Below, in pieces: positions 5,089 to 11,916 of a stretch of DNA of 11,916 nucleotides; position 1 is the stretch's first letter, and every line of letters begins with the position of its first letter. The notes beneath the pieces were generated by a model, which saw only the letters and a program-made list of their open reading frames with translations, was not told where the DNA came from and made no database searches. The translations under genes were made by a program, and so were the position numbers. This DNA comes from Acidobacteriota bacterium (GTDB lineage: Bacteria > Acidobacteriota > Terriglobia > Acidiferrales > UBA7541). The stretch spans positions 1-11,916 of the forward strand of contig QHYO01000101.1 of assembly GCA_003224135.1 (NCBI GenBank), read 5' to 3'.

Positions 5089-7530
5089 ATGAAGGCCGCT
5101 CGAAAACTATCCTTACTCTATTTGCTCGCCTGTTTCTCGTTTCTGCTGGCCGCTTGCAGCGGTGTCAAGCAGACTTCCGGAGGCGGCGGAGGTGGCGGCT
5201 CCGCGACCCATACCATTTCGGCCACTGTTTTCGGCCTCTCGGGTACCGGGCTGGTGCTGCAGGATAATGGCGCGGACAATCTGACGGTTTCGGCGAACGG
5301 AACAGTTACCTTCGCGACGGCGGTTGCCAACAATGGTGCCTACGCCGTCACGGTCAAGACCCAGCCTTCGACGCCCTCGCAAACTTGCGTAATCACCGGC
5401 GGCTCGGGCACGGCTGCGGCAAACGTGATGGTCCAGGTGAATTGCTCAACTGGCACCTTCACCGTCGGCGGCCAGGTAACCGGCTTGACCGGTACTGGAC
5501 TCGTCTTGCAGAACAACGGCGGCGACAATCTCACCGTCAATCAGACCGGCACGTTCACGTTTGGCACGCCCGTCGCTGCGGGCAGCGCGTACAGCGTTAC
5601 GGTTCTCCAACAGCCCAGCAGTCCTGCTCAAGTTTGCACTGTTGCCAGCGGAAGCGGCACAGTCACGGCGAGTGTTGGCAACATCGTGGTCACTTGCTCC
5701 GTCGGAACGCTTTCCGTCGGTGGTTCCGTCTCCGGGTTGGCCGGCACCGGGCTCGTCCTGCAGGACAACGGTGGCGATAATCTCACCATTTCCGCAAATG
5801 GCACATTCAAGTTTGCAAGCCTGATCCCCAGCGGCGGCGCATATGCAGTGACCATCCTGACTCAGCCTTCCGGACCGGCGCAGACTTGCACTATCACTGG
5901 CGGCTCTGGCACCACGACCGCGAACGTCACCAATATTCAAATCATTTGCCCGGCAGTGTTCCACTCCATCGGTGGACAAGTCATCGGTCTCGATATCCCC
6001 ACCGGTCAGACCTCGCAAATGGTTTTACAGGACAATGGCGGCGACAACTTGCCCGTTTCCGGCAACGGCGCTTTCACCTTTGTTACCCAAATCGCGCACG
6101 GCAGTACCTATGACGTCAGCATTTTCGTCAGCGCAGGCACGCAGCCTCAGGGCTGCATCGTCTGGGGATTCCAAGGGACCGCCCTTACGGATATCACCTC
6201 CATAACGGTCGATTGCGGTCATAACGATTGGACATGGATGGATGGTTCTAAGAGCTCCAATCAATTCGGGACTGCTACAGCGACTCCACCGACACCTCCA
6301 ACCGTTGACAGGGACACTCCGGGCGGCATTCGCTATCCGGCCACTTGGACCGACCTCAGCGGCAATCTTTGGCTGTTCGGCGGTTACGGATACAGTTCTG
6401 ATTCGGCGATCCCCAATCAACCAGGCTTTTTCGGCGAAATGTGGGAGTACACCAGCACCGGAACGGCGAACTACTTCGGCGGGTATGGAGACGAGTGGCA
6501 TCAGATTTCCAAAACAAGCTCACCCGTGCCACGTTGGGGAGCGGTGACTTGGACGGATGCAGCCGGTCTTCTCTGGATGTTTGGCGGTCAGGATTCCGGC
6601 AACGCGTTCCTCAACGAGCTCTGGAAGTTCGACACCGGCACAAAAACCTGGAACCAGGTGTCCGGTGGTTTCAACCAGAATGGCGTTTATGGAACCAAAG
6701 GCACTCCTGCGGCCGGCAACTTGCCGGGCGGACGCTGGGGAGCAACCGGACGAGTGGATGCTTCCGGCAACGTCTGGCTGTTTGGTGGATATGGCTATGA
6801 CTCAACCAGCGCCACGCCAGGATTGCTTAACGACCTCTGGAAGTTCAGCGGCGGCCAGTGGACCTGGGTGAGCGGTGGCAACACCACGAATCAAAATGGC
6901 GTCTATGGCACGCTCGGCACCGCGGCCGCAGCCAATGTACCTGGCGGACGGCAGGCCTCGACCTCATGGGTGGACGCTTCAGGCAATTTCTGGGTCTTTG
7001 GCGGCTACAACCTTTCGCCTGCCGGGCAGCCCAATGCCTTCAACGATCTGTGGGAATTTAGCGGAGGCCAATGGAAATGGGCCAGCGGGGCGAACGTCGT
7101 AAATCAAACCGGCACGTATGGAACTCAGGGTACGGCGGCCGCCGGGAATACCCCCGGCGCGCGTTGGAGCATGGCCTCGTGGACCGACCAGGACGTTTCT
7201 GGCAACACGCGTCTGTGGCTATTTGGCGGACAAGGTTTCGACGCGACCGGCAACGGTTCCCTCGCCGACCTTTGGGTCTTCAAAAATGGCCAGTGGACTT
7301 GGATTAAGGGTTCCAACTCCGTCAGTCAGAATGGAATCTACGGCCTGCAATCCAACCCGGTTGTTTGGCCTCACGTAACGAGCGATCCCGGTTCGCGTTG
7401 GGGCGCCGGCTACTGGATCGACAACGACGGCCAGTTCTGGATGTTTGGCGGCGAAGGTTTTGACGCCTCCAGCGGAAATGGCAACGGTCTCCTCAACGAC
7501 TTGTGGCGTTATCTGCCATTTCCAGAGTAG
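5089..7530 (+). CDS. Lipoprotein with four tandem beta-rich repeats and a six-bladed Kelch-type propeller
   Basis: 813 residues. A lipoprotein signal peptide (basic MKAARK, hydrophobic 7-20) ends in lipobox LAAC with C23 as the lipidated residue; S24 after it suggests outer-membrane sorting under the E. coli rule. A Gly7 linker (31-37) follows. Four repeats of about 80 residues (41-119, 123-203, 207-287, 291-376) share GLVLQ.NGGDNL, a GTFTF-like strand, AY.VTV..QPS and two cysteines each (C100/C119, C183/C203, C267/C287, C356/C376), probably disulfides. Residues 413-809 hold six Kelch-type motifs (W.D.SG..W.FGG ... LNDLW.F ... W.W). Such proteins are common in Acidobacteriota and some Proteobacteria, often annotated as Kelch or galactose-oxidase-like; function is unknown, and binding of extracellular carbohydrate or surface material is a guess. 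No catalytic residues were recognised. The gene stands alone, bounded by a divergent gap and a strong hairpin. Confidence 0.9.
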   Translation: MKAARKLSLLYLLACFSFLLAACSGVKQTSGGGGGGGSATHTISATVFGLSGTGLVLQDNGADNLTVSANGTVTFATAVANNGAYAVTVKTQPSTPSQTCVITGGSGTAAANVMVQVNCSTGTFTVGGQVTGLTGTGLVLQNNGGDNLTVNQTGTFTFGTPVAAGSAYSVTVLQQPSSPAQVCTVASGSGTVTASVGNIVVTCSVGTLSVGGSVSGLAGTGLVLQDNGGDNLTISANGTFKFASLIPSGGAYAVTILTQPSGPAQTCTITGGSGTTTANVTNIQIICPAVFHSIGGQVIGLDIPTGQTSQMVLQDNGGDNLPVSGNGAFTFVTQIAHGSTYDVSIFVSAGTQPQGCIVWGFQGTALTDITSITVDCGHNDWTWMDGSKSSNQFGTATATPPTPPTVDRDTPGGIRYPATWTDLSGNLWLFGGYGYSSDSAIPNQPGFFGEMWEYTSTGTANYFGGYGDEWHQISKTSSPVPRWGAVTWTDAAGLLWMFGGQDSGNAFLNELWKFDTGTKTWNQVSGGFNQNGVYGTKGTPAAGNLPGGRWGATGRVDASGNVWLFGGYGYDSTSATPGLLNDLWKFSGGQWTWVSGGNTTNQNGVYGTLGTAAAANVPGGRQASTSWVDASGNFWVFGGYNLSPAGQPNAFNDLWEFSGGQWKWASGANVVNQTGTYGTQGTAAAGNTPGARWSMASWTDQDVSGNTRLWLFGGQGFDATGNGSLADLWVFKNGQWTWIKGSNSVSQNGIYGLQSNPVVWPHVTSDPGSRWGAGYWIDNDGQFWMFGGEGFDASSGNGNGLLNDLWRYLPFPE
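5209..6216 (+). repeat. Four tandem in-frame repeats of about 240 bp coding for Cys-paired beta domains
   Basis: Units at 5209-5445, 5455-5697, 5707-5949 and 5959-6216. The protein sequence is strongly conserved but the codons are not: in the shared GTGLVLQDNG segment of units 1 and 3, six of ten codons differ, all synonymously. That points to old duplications kept by selection on the protein rather than a recent expansion. Unit 4 is the most divergent, with an insertion after its VIGL (DIPTGQTSQM) and a different strand pattern before its last cysteine. Confidence 0.85.
6325..7515 (+). repeat. Six Kelch-type propeller blades
   Basis: FGG motifs at residues 430-432, 498-500, 565-567, 637-639, 712-714 and 786-788 mark six blades spaced about 67-75 residues apart, longer than the roughly 45-55 residues of canonical Kelch repeats. 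Part of the extra length in the middle blades is a recurring NQ.G.YGT.GTAAAGN.PGGRW loop between the W.W strand and the next blade. Six blades would close a propeller; a seven-blade reading is not supported. Confidence 0.8.
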
Positions 7531-7574
7531 GCCTACTGGAGAAGGGCGGAGCATAGCCCTAGTACGCTGATGGT

Positions 7575-7610
7575 CGCCATGAACCCCAGAGGTCAGCGGG
7601 GTTCATGGCG
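7575..7610 (+). terminator. Strong hairpin, probable terminator of the lipoprotein gene
   Basis: A perfect 13-bp stem (7575-7587 with 7598-7610; left arm CGCCATGAACCCC) with a ten-base loop AGAGGTCAGC is followed by TTTCAACTTT. It lies 44 bases past the lipoprotein stop, between convergent genes. The U-tract is interrupted, so termination may be partial or assisted; the perfect stem could also protect the 3' end of either transcript. On the other strand no T-run follows, so it serves the plus strand better. Confidence 0.7.
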
Positions 7611-7646
7611 TTTCAACTTTCAACCGTGAACTCCGAATTGCTTCTG

Positions 7647-8531
7647 TCACTGCTTTTTCGTCAGCTCCACGCGTGCCGCTGCAAACGGTAGCACTGCCTC
7701 GAGCAGCACCGGAGTCCGCGCTTCATCCTTCGCAACGTAGAGCGTAAAGTGCGCGTCATTCATCTCCACGCCATTGTCGAAAACTTTCACTTCGATTGTC
7801 GAAGTCGAAAACTTTCCCGCCGGTACCTGCACTTCCGCCGAGCCGGTTTTCCGCGCGCGTATTTCATAGAGTTTTCGGCCGTCGTACACAGGTCCATGCA
7901 CCGCAGCAGTTTTTGCCCAATCGACCGACCGCAGGTACTGCATCATTCCCAGCGGATCGCGCGTGCCAGGCAGCACGCGAGCAGCGGACGCCCCATCCGG
8001 CGCTGGTTCGCGTCCGGTGGCCGTCAATCGCTCGACCGATTGCACTTTCTGTCCGCGTTCGCTCAAGTGCATTTCATACTGCACGCTTGCAAAATCTCCC
8101 GGCACGCTGTAGGAATCGAATTGGTCGTCCAGCTCAAACACCATGCGCAGTGGATTCTGCGTGTGAGCAAACGCCTGCAAGTGCCACGTGTCCTTGCCCG
8201 CAATTTGCTTTCGGCCGTTCACCAGGAGGCGAAGACTCGCCACGTTGCTCACTTTTGCCACGCTGGCGGTAAACTCCAGCACCTCGCCAGTCACGGGCAT
8301 AAATCCCGGTTCCGGCGCAGCGTTAGCCGACGACTTCGAATCCATTCGTGGCGTAGATGAGCTCTTTCCAGCGGACGCTGCTGCGGAAGAGGCATCAGCA
8401 TTCGCCGGCGGATCAGGAGTAAAATGAACCACTGTTTTGCTCTGGCCGCCCGCGTGCAGCCACACAAAGGCGGCGGCTCCGCAGAGGACGGCGAGAATCA
8501 CGGCAAGCACGGCAACCATTCGGCGGCTCAT
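7647..8531 (-). CDS. DUF3108 domain protein, membrane-anchored, periplasmic
   Basis: 294 residues. An N-terminal hydrophobic segment (about 5-26, MVAVLAVILAVLCGAAAFVWL) acts as anchor or uncleaved signal, followed by a Ser/Ala-rich linker (45-70) and the DUF3108 domain (about 78-294). Typical features are GEVLEFTASVAKVSNVASLRL near the domain start, a DDQFDSYSVP strand, ...VLPGTRDPLGMMQYLRSVDW with the conserved D-P-L-G-M region, and PVYDGRKLYEIRARKTG. DUF3108 proteins form a beta-barrel-like exported fold of unknown function. The start is supported by AGGA five bases before the ATG at 8531. It is convergent with the lipoprotein gene and divergent from the epimerase, so probably transcribed alone. 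Family assignment is from motif recall; no biochemical role can be given. Confidence 0.82.
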   Translation of the reverse strand: MSRRMVAVLAVILAVLCGAAAFVWLHAGGQSKTVVHFTPDPPANADASSAAASAGKSSSTPRMDSKSSANAAPEPGFMPVTGEVLEFTASVAKVSNVASLRLLVNGRKQIAGKDTWHLQAFAHTQNPLRMVFELDDQFDSYSVPGDFASVQYEMHLSERGQKVQSVERLTATGREPAPDGASAARVLPGTRDPLGMMQYLRSVDWAKTAAVHGPVYDGRKLYEIRARKTGSAEVQVPAGKFSTSTIEVKVFDNGVEMNDAHFTLYVAKDEARTPVLLEAVLPFAAARVELTKKQ

Positions 8532-8679
8532 AACATTCCTGCGGCTTTGCTTTTATTGAAAATCCTGCGCGCCGGCATTCGTCGTAAACTAAACTGTCAC
8601 ACAACTACTTCTTACCCGGCTGCGCTGTTTCAGGTTACCAGAAGGATTTTGGCGCGTCTTGGAAAAGCAATTCGCATTT

Positions 8680-8705
8680 CCGCCCAGTTCATCCGGCCTG
8701 GGCGG
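8680..8705 (+). promoter_or_regulatory. Inverted repeat in the leader of the epimerase gene
   Basis: CCGCCCAG (8680-8687) and CTGGGCGG (8698-8705) form a perfect 8-bp GC-rich stem with a ten-base loop, 18 bases before the Shine-Dalgarno site. No T-run follows, so it is not an ordinary terminator. It could be an operator palindrome or an RNA hairpin near the ribosome binding site. No regulator is known from the window. Confidence 0.35.
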
Positions 8706-8723
8706 CAGATCTAGAAAACGCGC

Positions 8724-8728
8724 GGAGG
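8724..8728 (+). promoter_or_regulatory. Shine-Dalgarno site (GGAGG) of the epimerase
   Basis: GGAGG lies nine bases before the ATG at 8738, and the Rossmann fold (RYVVTGGAGF) begins at residue 2, so this start is firm. Confidence 0.7.
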
Positions 8729-8737
8729 ATTGCTCGA

Positions 8738-9703
8738 ATGCGATACGTGGTCACTGGTGGCGCGGGTTTTATCGGTTCCAACACTGTCGATGAGCTGGTC
8801 CGTCGCGGCGCAAGCGTCGTCGTTCTCGACGATCTCTCAGCCGGCAAGGAAGAAAATCTCGGCGAAGTCCGTAACAAAATTTCTTTCATCAAGGGAAGCA
8901 TCAACGATCTGGAAGCCGTTCGCCGCACGATGCACGAAGCCGATTACGTCCTGCATCTCGCCGCCCGTACTTCCGTTCCGCGCTCGATAAAAGATCCGCT
9001 CGAAACAAATCGTGTAAACATTGAGGGCACGCTCAACGTTCTTGTCGCCGCGCGCGACGCAAAAGTAAAACGCGTGGTCCTTGCCGCTTCTTCCTCCGCG
9101 TACGGCGAAACGCCTGTCCTTCCCAAAGTTGAAACCATGCAGCCGCAGCCTATTTCTCCATACGGGGTAACAAAATACGTCGGTGAACTTTATGCCCAGA
9201 TGTTCGGCCGCGTGTATGGTTTGCAGAACGTCAGCCTGCGCTACTTCAATGTGTTCGGCCCGCGGCAGGATCCGGGTTCGCCGTACTCCGGTGTACTCTC
9301 GAAATTCTGTACCGCATTCCTCGAACAAACCGAGCCGGTCGTTTTTGGCGACGGCGAACAGACACGTGATTTCACCTACATCGAAAATGTGGTGCAGGCA
9401 AACTTATCGGCCTGCGAAGCTCCCGCTGCCAGCGGGAGAGTGATCAATGTCGGAACGGGAGACCGGATTTCGCTGAACCAAACACTGCAACTTTTGCGCG
9501 AGATCAGCGGAAATAGTCTGGAAGCAAGATACGATCCGGCGCGCGAAGGAGACATTCGCGATTCGCAAGCCGATCTGACCCTCAGCCGCGAAGTTCTGAA
9601 CTACGAGCCAACCGTAAACTTCGCCGAAGGTCTGCGGCGCACATTCGCCTGGTACAAGGAATCACAGGCGAAAGGCAACGCCAGACAAAAAAACGAAGAA
9701 TAA
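8738..9703 (+). CDS. SDR-family nucleotide-sugar 4-epimerase (WbpP/TviC/GalE-like)
   Basis: 321 residues, an extended short-chain dehydrogenase/reductase (NAD-dependent epimerase/dehydratase). NAD-binding TGGAGFIGS (6-14), acidic D31/D32 ending strand 2 (VVVLDD), LHLAA (72-76), AASSSAYG (116-123) with the catalytic Ser/Thr position, and YxxxK in SPYGVTKY (Y142, K146). RYFNVFGPRQDP (168-179) and SPYSGV (181-186) resemble WbpP/TviC-type UDP-GlcNAc or UDP-GlcNAcA 4-epimerases more than dehydratases; VFGDGEQTRDFTYIENVV (202-219) is the usual C-terminal substrate region. These interconvert gluco and galacto forms of UDP-sugars by transient C4 oxidation. With the dehydrogenase at 2241 it could supply UDP-GalNAcA for a surface polysaccharide, but the exact substrate cannot be read from sequence. 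The gene is alone on its strand, divergent from the DUF3108 gene; convergent neighbour is 48 bp away. The last ten residues are polar and divergent. Confidence 0.92.
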   Translation: MRYVVTGGAGFIGSNTVDELVRRGASVVVLDDLSAGKEENLGEVRNKISFIKGSINDLEAVRRTMHEADYVLHLAARTSVPRSIKDPLETNRVNIEGTLNVLVAARDAKVKRVVLAASSSAYGETPVLPKVETMQPQPISPYGVTKYVGELYAQMFGRVYGLQNVSLRYFNVFGPRQDPGSPYSGVLSKFCTAFLEQTEPVVFGDGEQTRDFTYIENVVQANLSACEAPAASGRVINVGTGDRISLNQTLQLLREISGNSLEARYDPAREGDIRDSQADLTLSREVLNYEPTVNFAEGLRRTFAWYKESQAKGNARQKNEE

Positions 9704-9751
9704 CTGTTCCACCTTGTCAGCCAGAAGTTGTCACTGATAGCGCTTCAGGCC

Positions 9752-11916
9752 TCATGGTTGCACGGTTTTGCCGTACTCTAACGGGTCTCCTGCTTTCGGC
9801 GCGTCGTAGTTGTTCCAGAACCAAAGCGGTTCGAGCTTCTTCTGTTCCGGCCACACCTGGTTGAGCGTATCCCCTTCGAAGACTTCGCCGTTTTTCACGA
9901 CCCAGTGAATCGTGTTGGTGTTGTGAATGTCTTCCAGCGGATTTTTGTCGAAGATCACCAGGTCGGCAAGCTTTCCTGGCTCGATGGTGCCAAGTTCTTC
10001 CGGCCGGCCGATGATTTTCGATCCGTTGACCGTCGCGCACTTCAAGACTTCCAGCGGCGTCATGCCCCCGCTGGCAAGCATCCACAATTCCCAGTGATAG
10101 CCAAGGCCTTGAAGCTGGCCGTGGCTGCCCACGCCAACCAAACCGCCGGCCCGTTCGAGTTTCGCGACCTGCGCCGCGAGTTTGGGAAATTCATATTCGT
10201 CTTTGCGGAACCAGCCGGGGCGCCGTTTGGTTTTTTCATCGATTACCCGGTGCGGAGTGAAGCGATTAAGCTTGGCGTTATCGTGAACTTCGCTGAATTC
10301 ATACCAGTAATCTTCGCCGAACGGCCCGCCGTAATTCACGATGAGCGTCGGAGTTTCCGCGATTCCCGATTGCACGAACATCTGGAGGACATCCTTGTAG
10401 AGCGGCGCGATCGGCAGCGTGTGCTCGTTGCCATGGAAGCCGTCGACGACATGCGTCAGATCAAGTTTCAGATCCAGCGCGCCTTCAGTGGTGGGCATCA
10501 TTTCAAGTTCCTTCGCCGCCTGCACCATGTATTGCCGTTGTTTGCGGTTGCCGACCAGGTAGCTCTTGATGTTGTGGGTGCCGTAGTATTTGCGATATTT
10601 CGTCAGCACGCCTTTGACTTCGTCTGCGGACTGAAAATTGTTGTCGGAGAAAACTCCCGGGCCCGTGGAGAAAGCGCGCTGGCCGATGATGTCTCCGGTG
10701 TCCACAAGATCCTGGTAGGCGAACATGTCGTTCGTGCCGGTTTGCACGTCCAGACCCGCAGTGACGCCGTAGGCGAGGTTCGCGAGGAAGGCCCAGTTCT
10801 GCGTATCGAGGATGCCGCGCCGAATTTCAAACCAGTGCGCGTGCGTGTCGATAAATCCCGGCGTGATTGTTTTTCCGCGAACATCGAATACTTTCGCCCC
10901 GCTTGGAGCGCTCCCTTTCGCGCCGACGCGCGTGATGCGGTTGTTTTCGACGACAATGTCGGCGTCCTTCAACACTTCATCGCCCTTCATCGTTACCACG
11001 GTCGCTCCACGCAACACCATGGTTCCCTTGGGGGTTTTGCGCGGCAATTCCAGGTCAATCGCAATTTCCTGGACATCTTTTTCCTGTTCCTTGAATTTCT
11101 GCGGTTTTTTCTCTTCTTTCTTTTCGTCTTTTTTGGCGTCGGAGGAATCCTTTTTATCTTTGTCGGAGTCTTTGGCGTCGCCGTCTTTTTTATCTGCGTC
11201 TTTCTTTTCGCCTTCCTTCTTCTCGTCTTTCGGAGGTTCGAACGAAATCGAACTCAATGGTTGCCGGAAATAGCTTGCGCCGATGGCCCATGCAATTGTC
11301 TTGCCGTCATCGGCCCAGCCAAAATAGTCCGCTCCAATATCGGTAATCTTTTTGAGAGGGACGGAAGGTCCACCGACGCTGATCGTCGGAGCTTCACCAC
11401 CAACCGCTGGCATGGCCAAGAGATAAAGCTGATTCTGGACGTGTGCGAGAACCCACTGGCCGTCAGGACTTGGCACCAGATCGTCGGCGGGAATCGGCTC
11501 TTCGAAGAAATAAAGTCCCTGTCCCTTCACCTGCAGATGGGTGCGGCGGTCGGTCCCGTCGTAGCGCAAGGAAACAAGTCCGCCCGGCGTATAAACATAA
11601 ATGCGATCTTTTTCGTTCGTGAAGTGCGGGCCGCCCGCACCGCGCGCCGGAAGAATCAGATTTGTTTCGCCGCCATCCGCGGATATCCAGACGAGATCGG
11701 CATTCCCCGTTTGGCCGCCATCGAATGCGCTGTTCTCACGGTCATAAGCATTGCCACGGAGAAAAACAATTTTTGTTCCATCGGGCGAAAAAGCCGGATT
11801 GCTATAAACCGCCAGCGACTTCGAAAGTTGCACCGCTGTTCCGCCAGCGGCTGAAATTTTCCAAAGTTGTCCACCTTCGCTGGACCATGAAACGAAGGCT
11901 ATCCATTTTCCGTCGG
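9752..11916 (-). CDS. PD40/TolB-like beta-propeller plus amidohydrolase, N-terminus beyond the window
   Basis: The frame runs from the right edge with no stop; a GTG at 11833 is internal, because the 27 codons upstream read as normal propeller sequence (GKWIAFVSWSSE...LWKISAAGG). Numbering from the first whole codon, 720 residues are visible. Residues 1-220 are PD40/WD40-like strands (AFSPDGTKIVF, VPSPDGQWVLA). A Lys/Asp/Glu-rich linker (about 228-279) follows, then an amidohydrolase domain: small beta domain with TMVLRGATVV, metal motif GFIDTHAHW (H358, H360), a possible bridging lysine in HNIKSYLVG, DGFHGNEH, GSHGQLQG and a closing TIEPGKLADLVIFDKNP. The domain belongs near imidazolonepropionase-like amidohydrolases; substrate unknown. 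The usual late metal-binding Asp (GTD-type) is replaced by GSHGQ. A signal peptide and more propeller probably lie beyond the edge, which would make it periplasmic. The stop follows immediately after VQP. Confidence 0.9.
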   Translation of the reverse strand, partial: DGKWIAFVSWSSEGGQLWKISAAGGTAVQLSKSLAVYSNPAFSPDGTKIVFLRGNAYDRENSAFDGGQTGNADLVWISADGGETNLILPARGAGGPHFTNEKDRIYVYTPGGLVSLRYDGTDRRTHLQVKGQGLYFFEEPIPADDLVPSPDGQWVLAHVQNQLYLLAMPAVGGEAPTISVGGPSVPLKKITDIGADYFGWADDGKTIAWAIGASYFRQPLSSISFEPPKDEKKEGEKKDADKKDGDAKDSDKDKKDSSDAKKDEKKEEKKPQKFKEQEKDVQEIAIDLELPRKTPKGTMVLRGATVVTMKGDEVLKDADIVVENNRITRVGAKGSAPSGAKVFDVRGKTITPGFIDTHAHWFEIRRGILDTQNWAFLANLAYGVTAGLDVQTGTNDMFAYQDLVDTGDIIGQRAFSTGPGVFSDNNFQSADEVKGVLTKYRKYYGTHNIKSYLVGNRKQRQYMVQAAKELEMMPTTEGALDLKLDLTHVVDGFHGNEHTLPIAPLYKDVLQMFVQSGIAETPTLIVNYGGPFGEDYWYEFSEVHDNAKLNRFTPHRVIDEKTKRRPGWFRKDEYEFPKLAAQVAKLERAGGLVGVGSHGQLQGLGYHWELWMLASGGMTPLEVLKCATVNGSKIIGRPEELGTIEPGKLADLVIFDKNPLEDIHNTNTIHWVVKNGEVFEGDTLNQVWPEQKKLEPLWFWNNYDAPKAGDPLEYGKTVQP
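11078..11233 (-). repeat. Low-complexity Lys/Asp/Glu linker coding region inside the amidohydrolase gene
   Basis: About 52 codons dominated by Lys, Asp and Glu (KKEGEKKDADKKDGD-type runs) join the propeller to the hydrolase domain. On the plus strand it appears as an unusual pyrimidine-rich TTTTT/CTTC-rich stretch. It is coding sequence, not a separate element. Such repetitive AAG/GAC/GAA codons may vary in length between strains. Confidence 0.8.

Noticed and set aside
5209..6216. CRISPR array or mobile-element repeats
   Set aside because: The repeats are in-frame, about 240 bp, diverged at synonymous sites and have no spacers or terminal inverted repeats; they are protein domain repeats.
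5113..7554. Several minus-strand open frames opposite the repeat/Kelch lipoprotein
   Set aside because: They mirror the repeat structure of the sense gene, lack start signals and are broken up, as expected for shadows of GC-rich coding repeats.
11831..11833. GTG at 11833 as the start of the amidohydrolase gene
   Set aside because: The frame is open to the window edge and the upstream residues continue the propeller pattern, so the gene is simply cut by the window.
9905..11854. A 649-codon open frame on the plus strand antisense to the amidohydrolase gene
   Set aside because: It lies opposite strong propeller and hydrolase coding sequence, has no ribosome binding site or family motif, and its Phe/Leu-rich stretch is just the complement of the charged linker codons.

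Overview
The window looks like ordinary chromosome of a moderately GC-rich, free-living bacterium, most likely an Acidobacteriota member (Koribacter/Sulfotelmatobacter-like). That placement is inferred from the combination of protein families: a repeat-plus-Kelch lipoprotein, a PD40-propeller amidohydrolase, and DUF4349 and DUF3108 proteins. No single diagnostic marker is present. I see no rRNA, tRNA, CRISPR array, insertion sequence, phage or plasmid gene.

Layout from left to right. (1) The tail of a DUF218/YdcF-like protein runs off the left edge (+). (2) A tightly coupled minus-strand trio follows: two half-size TauE/SafE (TSUP) membrane proteins and a CpsB/YwqE-type PHP phosphatase, each junction being a 4-bp ATGA overlap. 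(3) Divergent from it is a UDP-N-acetylhexosamine 6-dehydrogenase of the WbpA/TviB type (+). (4) Convergent with that is a DUF4349 membrane protein (-). (5) After a 385-bp divergent gap comes an 813-residue lipoprotein (+) with four tandem beta-rich repeats and six long Kelch blades, closed by a 13-bp perfect hairpin. (6) Next are a DUF3108 protein (-) and, divergent from it, a WbpP/TviC/GalE-like nucleotide-sugar epimerase (+). (7) A large PD40-amidohydrolase (-) runs off the right edge without its N-terminus.

How the genes may work together. The dehydrogenase and the epimerase are the two classic enzymes for turning UDP-GlcNAc into a UDP-N-acetyl-galactosaminuronate-type precursor, as in TviB/TviC or WbpO/WbpP. 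CpsB-family phosphatases regulate capsule and exopolysaccharide assembly by dephosphorylating the tyrosine kinase, and DUF218 proteins are often envelope-related. So the left and middle parts resemble a loosely scattered surface-polysaccharide and envelope neighbourhood. No glycosyltransferase, flippase, polymerase or kinase is inside the window. The other genes encode predicted envelope or exported proteins with no obvious shared pathway.

I did not find a convincing undescribed multi-gene system. The items most worth a second look are the split half-transporter pair translationally coupled to a tyrosine phosphatase, the repeat/Kelch lipoprotein, and the charged linker and altered active-site motif of the amidohydrolase.
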